A stretch of 64,000 bases of DNA from Lepisosteus oculatus (taxonomy: Eukaryota > Chordata > Actinopteri > Semionotiformes > Lepisosteidae): assembly GCF_040954835.1 (NCBI RefSeq), contig NC_090723.1, positions 3,978,001-4,042,000 of the forward strand, given 5' to 3'. How positions within the stretch are numbered: the first letter of the stretch is position 1; each line of letters opens with the position of its first letter. The notes beneath the pieces are model-generated. The model did not search any database and was not told the DNA's origin. It saw nothing but the letters and a program-made list of their open reading frames with translations. A program made the position numbers and the translations under genes. Shown here in pieces: positions 58,301 to 64,000 of this stretch.

Positions 58301-61300
58301 TTCCACCACTCCTTGTTGTACTCCTGTTCCGAGATCCGCCCATCGAAAACCTTCCAGCGCCACTGGTCCATCAGGTAGCCGAAGGGCAGGAAGGCAATTT
58401 TGTCCAAAGCAATGCTCATCAGATAGTTAATGTCACTGTCTGTGGACAAAGTTCAATTCACACATTTAGTACAAATTAACCGCAAGTTTATGGCTACAGC
58501 TTTTCTAATGGATGGATACAGAAAATGCACAGGAAAACACCTGAATCTTTCAGACCATTTGATTTCTGAAGAGACTCTATGAGGACAACTGAATATTAGT
58601 TGAAACTATGGTGCATTTAAGGACTAGAAATCTTAATCATGAAACAAGAAATGATTAACAAGAATTGTTACACAACATCATTATCAGATCAAAAGACTAC
58701 AGCACCACCAAGGTGGAAGAGCAAAGCACTGCTGGGAAAAGCAAATACTGCACAGGGTCAACAGCCCAGCAGATCCCCAAAACAGAGACAAGTGACTTTG
58801 GTGACCCTTAGAAAATTAAATCCATATGTTTGCAGGAGACAGGAATGAGAATAGGAGAGGACAGAAGTGTGTGTGGAATAATCTTGGTAAGGTTTTCATT
58901 TCATTTCAAGACAAAAATGACAATAACCAATAACACTGTGGACATATTTCAGACTGAAGTACTAATTTAATGTTTAATCTTAAAAATACTTATTCTGAAG
59001 TGTTAGGAGTTAGCTTTTGCTTTTTTTAGTATAAGTACAGCACATACACAACTTAAGGCAGGAAACATCTATCCTATATTGTTTCAGCAGCAGAGGGCAA
59101 TCTTAGACTGACTTGATTTGTCAGTATTTAGCTACCGTATCCTGTCACACTAATGAATCACCAGCTATAAAATAATAGAGTAATGATGGCTATAGAATTT
59201 GTTGTAATTTAAAAATGCAAAGAATCCTTTGGGACTCATTAATCCATTTAAATTACAATTGAATTAAGATCCATAATGAACATCCTGAGTTAACTGTTCC
59301 AGATTTATTTGTCCTTTTTAGACATTTCAAATTACTGAGTCAATTCCTCATAGTCCTCATGTGGAACTGCTTCTATTCTAAGCAGAAAGATGCGAGAAAC
59401 CCGTGCCATGATTACCATAGTTGTTCTCCACTTTGTCCAGCAGTCCGATGCTGTGCAGGTGCTTGGGTGTGGAAACCGACAGGGCCAGAACGTCCCCGAT
59501 GGCCTCATGGAAGCCAGGGTTGGCTCCATCCCTAAACGGGACAGGCTGGTCCTTGTACTGCAGGAAGTACTGCACATGGCCCATCTCATGATGTACAGTG
59601 ATCAGGTCATCCATCGTCACCACTGTGCACTGCTTGATCCTTCAATACACAGGTTGGATACCATGAACGAACAGCACTACACTACAAAGGACAATCCTTT
59701 CTAGGTGTCATTTTAATGAACTGTAGTTGACCTTGCTGAAGTACAAGCGGCAGCCATTCAATCCTGTTCAAACATTTTGCCTAAGCAGTGATGTTTCTTT
59801 GTAACACTATGTTAAATTGCAGTAGGGGGAAGATGTAGTTTATTTTCCATATTTGAAGCTAGCTCTGGACACGAGTATGGCCTCTAGAATAATGGCCTGA
59901 GCATAGTGGGATATGTTGCTCTCAAAGGCTATAATCCTGCTTTCAATGCAGCCGAGTGTACAGAGGCCCCATACCTGAAGTCCTTGCGGTTGTAGAAGTC
60001 CCAGGCCGAGGCGTGGCATACCACCGACCGCCCATCGGAGGGCTTCTCCAGCATGGACTTGCTCCAGAACTCCGGGGGCATGGGAATCAATCCCAGGGAC
60101 TGGAAGAAGTGGTCTGACTGTTCAAACATCTTCCGTGCATCCCAGCCCTGAAATGACATCCCAGTTACCACTTGGAACACCGGACTGAACGCAAGGATAT
60201 TTTCTGGCCTTGAGGGAATTTCATGCACTGACAGGGTAGTCTCACGGGGGAAAATGATACAAGCATTTAAAATCCTGAAATACACATCGACAAAAACTCA
60301 ATTCAGCTATATAAAAATAAAGAGAATTGAACAAAAATATACAAGTGGTAAATGGGCATTTACAACTGAAATCAGGAGACACTACTTTACATAAAGAGTT
60401 TATAGAGATCTAGAACAAAATACACAGAAATCAATTATCAGCTGTCACGCTAATGAGATGAGTGGTTGAAAGGCCTCCTTCAGTTTGTATTTAAAGTGGA
60501 AAATTCTTAAGGCACAAGGAACAGATTTGAGTAACTTTGCCCCCAGAACACCTGTATCAAAAGCACTAATGATGTATTCCTCTGTTTTCGAACTGTTTAA
60601 TAGGTATCAGAATGTAATCAGAATGTCAGGCAATGCACTGCAAAGGTATCCAGGATTTTTGTGAACATCCTTCTAAAAAAGGTTTAATCTGTTTTTGATG
60701 CTAAAAAAACGTCCTTCAGATGATGTAAACCAGAAAGTATCTTGGGCGCATTATTTGATGCAAGCGTGAAAGGACACATGGGAGTGGGATTAAACTGAGA
60801 TTAAAATACAAATAAAGTTCAATAGAAAATGGTTTACCTTGGCTACCATTGCTGGGGTGGCATCAACTTGCCCAGCATCCGGAAAAGGAGTCACTAGATC
60901 ATATATATTAGACCAGGACTGGGCCCACATGTTACCTGTTGAAAGTTAATTATTTTAGATGTGTTGAAACCTGTGAAAAACCCATGGATTTATGAGTGTA
61001 ATGACACTGCCACCATTAGGGGGCGCCAGAGCAACAGTTTGAAAAATGCAGCATGGTAAACATACAGTAACTGTTGATTGACTGATATGGGAATGCATGC
61101 ATGGAGTCTGTCAGTAATTTGCATTGGGTTTTCTGCACAGTATAAGCTACTGTCCATTTCAATCATATTCACTACTGGTCCTGGAGGACTGCAGGCTACC
61201 AGGTTTTATAGGTAAGACCTAGAGACAGTAATAAGCTATTACAATTAATTAAACAATCAATTCACTCAAATTCATTAAGAGCCCAGGCAGAAATGAAAAT

Positions 61301-64000
61301 CAAAAGACACAGTGGCCCTACACTCTGATGTTTTCTGCAAGCCTCGCTGTTCCTGCTTGTATTTGAACTCACTAAACCTGGATCCATGAATCCAACTATT
61401 TTTCACATGACTTGTTAAACATAAATATCCTTCCATCCATTTCCTAACTGCTTTATCCAATACAGGGTCACAGGAGTGCTGTAGACTATCCAAGCAAGCA
61501 GCAGGTACAAGGCAGGATACACACTGGACATCACAGGGCACACACAGACAGTCACACACCAGGCTCAGTTTTCCTACAAGCCAATGAACCTACCAGCATG
61601 TCTTTGGACTGATGGGGAGGAACCAGAACACCTGGAGGAAATCCCACACATACACAGGGAGAACATACAAACTCCGTGCGACAGCATCCTAAAAATTAAA
61701 CCCAGGGCTCCAGCTCTGCAAGGCAGCAATGCCAAGCACAGCATCATTGTGACTCCACACAATTCGTTTTATAACCAAGGTAATTCAAGGTTTTCATTTT
61801 CTAATAATAATTTACCTATGAGAAGAACTATAAAAGCAGAGTGTTGCACAGGTGATACTTCCCCACTGTCTGGGCCCTAGCAATGTGATTCTCTTCTGAG
61901 TGCCTCACTTACCCAGCAGGTGGGCAGGGATGGGTCCCTTCAGGTTGACGTATTCAGATCCGTACTTCTTGTACAGGGCTTTGCGCACATAGGCGTGCAA
62001 GTTGAGGTAGAGGGGCTGCATCTCCTGGTACAGCCTCTCCAGGTCCTGTTCGAAGGTGGGCGTCTCGTAGAGCGAGCGCCAGTAGGCCCCATTGTCGGGG
62101 TGACCTGAAGAGTAAAAGAGAAAATAACCCATAAACGTGCTGCAGAAATTCTTCCACGTCCTTCATTTTTTCCCCCACTCTGTGACCTTTATTATGCACT
62201 TTAATATGCCTATCCTTTTTTCCACCCACTGCATTAATGACAAGCTTTGAGCAGACTACTCAAGAGTAGCACACTTCTGAATGTAGTGTGTTCTGGTGAT
62301 GTAATGTGGCCGTTTGGTCATCTCTGAATTGCAGCCAAGCCCTCACCATTCAGTCTGGCTGCTTTGTTGCTGAGCTCCACGTAGGTCTTGTAATCCTGGC
62401 GAATCTTTTTCCCAGAGGCATCACGCCATCCCTGCCAGGCGAAAAGGAGTTCCTTGTAGTCTCGGGATTTGGCCATAATCTCAGTGAGATCTGCAGGAGG
62501 AGGCAGCAGAGGGATCAGGATCGTTATATTTGGAATGGGATGTGTTTAGTCCAAGAGCATACCCATCTATATGCATTCAACTAGACCTGTACAACCATGC
62601 AGAGGGTTTCATTCATCTGGTATAGTAACTGGCTGAAACCATTCCAAGCCTGGTCTCTGTTACCTTACATCCCAATACAGTGCAGAAATATTTTTGGACA
62701 TGCCATCCTGATTTTATTATTGGAATGACTATTAATTAGCTCTTGCTGTTTTATAACATTGAGGGGGGCAGGGCCAGCTGAAGAGATTTCTGATTATCAT
62801 AATTATAGAATTAATAGTCTTTTTAGACGATTTCAAGCCCCTAAGCACTGTGTAGAGCTAATTAATGTTTATACCGATAATTCAGAGCTACTGCTAATGA
62901 GCCTTCATTCCCATAATTCAAAGCAACTGCACGCGATACAAAAAACCAACATAATCCCGAATGGTGTTCTTTGGAAGATATCCTCGCTCAGACACAATTT
63001 TTCTCCTGAGATATAACTAACTTCAATTTCAAAACAGTTCAGAAAGTTCAGTGAGGGTTCCCCTCCAGGTCCACACTACTACAACAACATATCACAAAAA
63101 TAAGACCAGTCTGAGGGGTCATTTGCACGCCTGGGGGAGACGTGGGGGCTCACCAGGGTCCAGGGGGAGGCATCGCCGACCCTCTTGGCACACCGTAGCA
63201 ACGCTGTAAGTGGTCTCCATTCTAGAGAGTAGCTCATTGTACTGGACGGAGAAAAAGTCTTGCGTCAGAGATCACAGGGCAGAACTTGAAAAAAGACACA
63301 AGCTCCAGAAATTCTACAGAAGTCTTGCAAAAACTATATTCAGAACTCCCCATTCACACACTTTGATTTATTTTCATGACTGATGTTTCTTTGTGTTTAA
63401 TGGTTCTAAATGCATTAACTCATTAAATGCTTATTAGGCAATTTTATTTCAAAACGCTGACAAAACATTGACATTTGGAACGTAAAAATACAAAGTCATC
63501 ATCCAGGTTCTATTAAAAATTAATCAAACCAGCTCTACCGCTTTGCATTGTCATACATCTTCATTCTACTGTGTCCCTCACAAAATAAATATTTGATGTT
63601 TAACATCTAGGATTCCTTCCTAGGTAAAAACAGCAAGAATGACCCAATCGGCCAGAGAGCATTTCACTAAGTGAGCCCTATGGTCAGAAGCCGTAGTAAT
63701 CGCGTTCCTGTGTCTCTTATTCAGCACGCTAATCTGATCCTTCAGTCTGAAGGAAGTCAGAAGGTGCGTCATTGTGTTCGGTCAATCACTGTCTCAGTCA
63801 GTTGGTGCATCATTTCAACGCACCCAGTGAGTAAGAATGTCTGTCATGTCAATCTGCCATAATATCCAACCAGTGTGCAAGTCAGCTCATCAGTCCGTCT
63901 GTCCGTCAAAGTATCCACTTAGTGAGTTAATTAAAGCTCCAATGCTTCTTACATCTTTGAGCTCATTCTGTGGAAGTCCCGCACGCTCAATCTCACTCAG
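55175..64000 (-). CDS. ace: ACE (angiotensin-converting enzyme), 3' half, 12 exons
   Basis: ACE is a membrane dipeptidyl carboxypeptidase that makes angiotensin II and degrades bradykinin. Twelve minus-strand exons join in phase to 572 codons plus stop: 63953-64000, 63154-63241, 62347-62490, 61913-62104, 60838-60935, 59975-60147, 59416-59639, 58295-58439, 57691-57789, 56837-56959, 55847-56028, 55175-55377. Visible features are the HEMGH zinc site (59576-59590), EAIGD with the third zinc ligand, the substrate and chloride region [13 protein letters not shown], a stalk, a transmembrane helix ([19 protein letters not shown]) and a basic tail ending SELELK. The presence of the anchor and the similarity to the human C-terminal domain indicate the C domain. 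The N domain, if present, lies beyond base 64000. Confidence 0.96.
55847..56028 (-). CDS. ace: ACE exon ([20 protein letters not shown])
   Basis: The 182-nt exon encodes [40 protein letters not shown] and GWPEYDWVP. Human has [20 protein letters not shown]. It ends the catalytic domain. Confidence 0.96.
56837..56959 (-). CDS. ace: ACE exon ([16 protein letters not shown])
   Basis: The 123-nt exon encodes [20 protein letters not shown] then [20 protein letters not shown]. The Tyr at the start is the catalytic-site tyrosine in mammalian ACE. Confidence 0.96.
57691..57789 (-). CDS. ace: ACE exon ([19 protein letters not shown])
   Basis: The 99-nt exon encodes [20 protein letters not shown] then [13 protein letters not shown]. 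It keeps the Lys and His (KFH) used for inhibitor and substrate binding and the Arg of PYVR that binds chloride in the mammalian C domain. Confidence 0.96.
58295..58439 (-). CDS. ace: ACE exon ([17 protein letters not shown])
   Basis: The 145-nt exon encodes [40 protein letters not shown] and KEWWNLR. Human has [20 protein letters not shown]. The match is strong. Confidence 0.96.
59416..59639 (-). CDS. ace: ACE exon with the zinc site
   Basis: The 224-nt exon encodes [50 protein letters not shown] and [22 protein letters not shown] supplies two zinc ligands and the catalytic Glu. The Glu of EAIGD is the third ligand. All are intact. Confidence 0.97.
59975..60147 (-). CDS. ace: ACE exon ([13 protein letters not shown])
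   Basis: The 173-nt exon encodes [40 protein letters not shown] and [17 protein letters not shown]. It includes the cysteine before the HASAWDF motif that is paired by a disulfide in mammalian ACE. Confidence 0.96.
60838..60935 (-). CDS. ace: ACE exon ([14 protein letters not shown])
   Basis: The 98-nt exon encodes [20 protein letters not shown] then [12 protein letters not shown]. Human has [18 protein letters not shown]. Acceptor TTCAACAG, donor GTAAAC. Confidence 0.95.
61431..61757 (-). repeat. tRNA-derived SINE in an ACE intron, minus strand
   Basis: It is the reverse complement of the family at 34491: CCATCCATTTCC at the 3' end, then CCAATACAGGGTCAC, AACCTACCAGCATGTCTTTG, GGGAGAACATACAAACTCC and a degraded promoter head. 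It lies in the intron between 60935 and 61913. Confidence 0.8.
61913..62104 (-). CDS. ace: ACE exon ([10 protein letters not shown])
   Basis: The 192-nt exon encodes [40 protein letters not shown] and [11 protein letters not shown], near-identical in layout to human. Confidence 0.96.
62347..62490 (-). CDS. ace: ACE exon ([10 protein letters not shown])
   Basis: The 144-nt exon encodes [40 protein letters not shown] and NKAARLN. Human has YEDLLWAWEGWRDKAGR and YVELINQAARLNG. Confidence 0.95.
63154..63241 (-). CDS. ace: ACE exon ([11 protein letters not shown])
   Basis: The 88-nt exon encodes [20 protein letters not shown] then [21 protein letters not shown] is identical in human ACE. Acceptor CCGTCCAG, donor GTGAGC. 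Confidence 0.95.
63953..64000 (-). CDS. ace: ACE exon at the window edge (partial)
   Basis: The visible 48 nt encode [16 protein letters not shown], matching the human LERAALPAQELEE region. The donor GTAAGA follows. The exon continues beyond the window. Confidence 0.88.

Larger units (their letters stand above)
55378..63952 (-). other. ACE introns, content
   Basis: The eleven introns range from about 240 to 980 nt. The only recognised element is the SINE at 61431-61757. The others are AT-rich with no coding or repeat signal that I can name. Confidence 0.6.

Noticed and set aside
59390..59704. 104-codon plus-strand frame over the ACE zinc exon
   Set aside because: It is antisense to a clear catalytic exon and has no other support.

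Overview
The window is vertebrate nuclear DNA, most likely from a ray-finned fish. It has large introns, GT-AG splice sites, vertebrate-only gene families and tRNA-derived SINE relics. The SINE style and a Penelope-like fragment would suit a non-teleost or early-branching lineage such as gar or bowfin, but that is a guess. It carries parts of four genes: SRCIN1 (+, 5' end missing), CCDC103 (+, complete coding region), FAM187A (+, complete, one coding exon) and ACE (-, 3' half only). I assigned exons by matching translated segments to remembered mammalian proteins and by requiring splice sites and reading phase to agree. No database search was run.

Region 1 (1-44.8 kb) is SRCIN1, the p140Cap Src-inhibitory scaffold of synapses and adhesions. 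Fourteen coding exons lie between 144 and 36035 and join in phase to 1317 codons plus stop. The first nine match the mammalian protein closely. After them come three exons (15376-19921) that the mammalian form I know lacks. They include one 1590-nt exon resembling the tail of the paralogue KIAA1217/SKT. A conserved exon follows (24622-24762), then a serine-rich terminal exon (35538-36035). A long AT-rich 3' UTR may run to a poly(A) signal at 44816. The introns hold a 272-bp segment present twice, a duplicated splice donor, a decayed exon copy and several SINEs.

Region 2 (44.8-49.7 kb) is intergenic, with repeat fragments and no gene that I can support.

Region 3 (49.7-54.2 kb) holds CCDC103, a dynein-arm assembly factor of motile cilia, and FAM187A, an Ig-domain membrane protein. 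The CCDC103 promoter has an ETS site and an RFX X-box. There is no canonical poly(A) signal between the two genes. FAM187A is preceded by a 33-codon upstream ORF whose stop overlaps its ATG. The pair may therefore share a transcript.

Region 4 (54.9-64 kb) is the 3' half of ACE on the minus strand, convergent with FAM187A. Twelve exons encode 572 residues, including the HEMGH zinc site, the transmembrane anchor and a short basic tail. All four genes have human counterparts on chromosome 17, but far apart there, so the tight cluster looks like an older or lineage-specific order.
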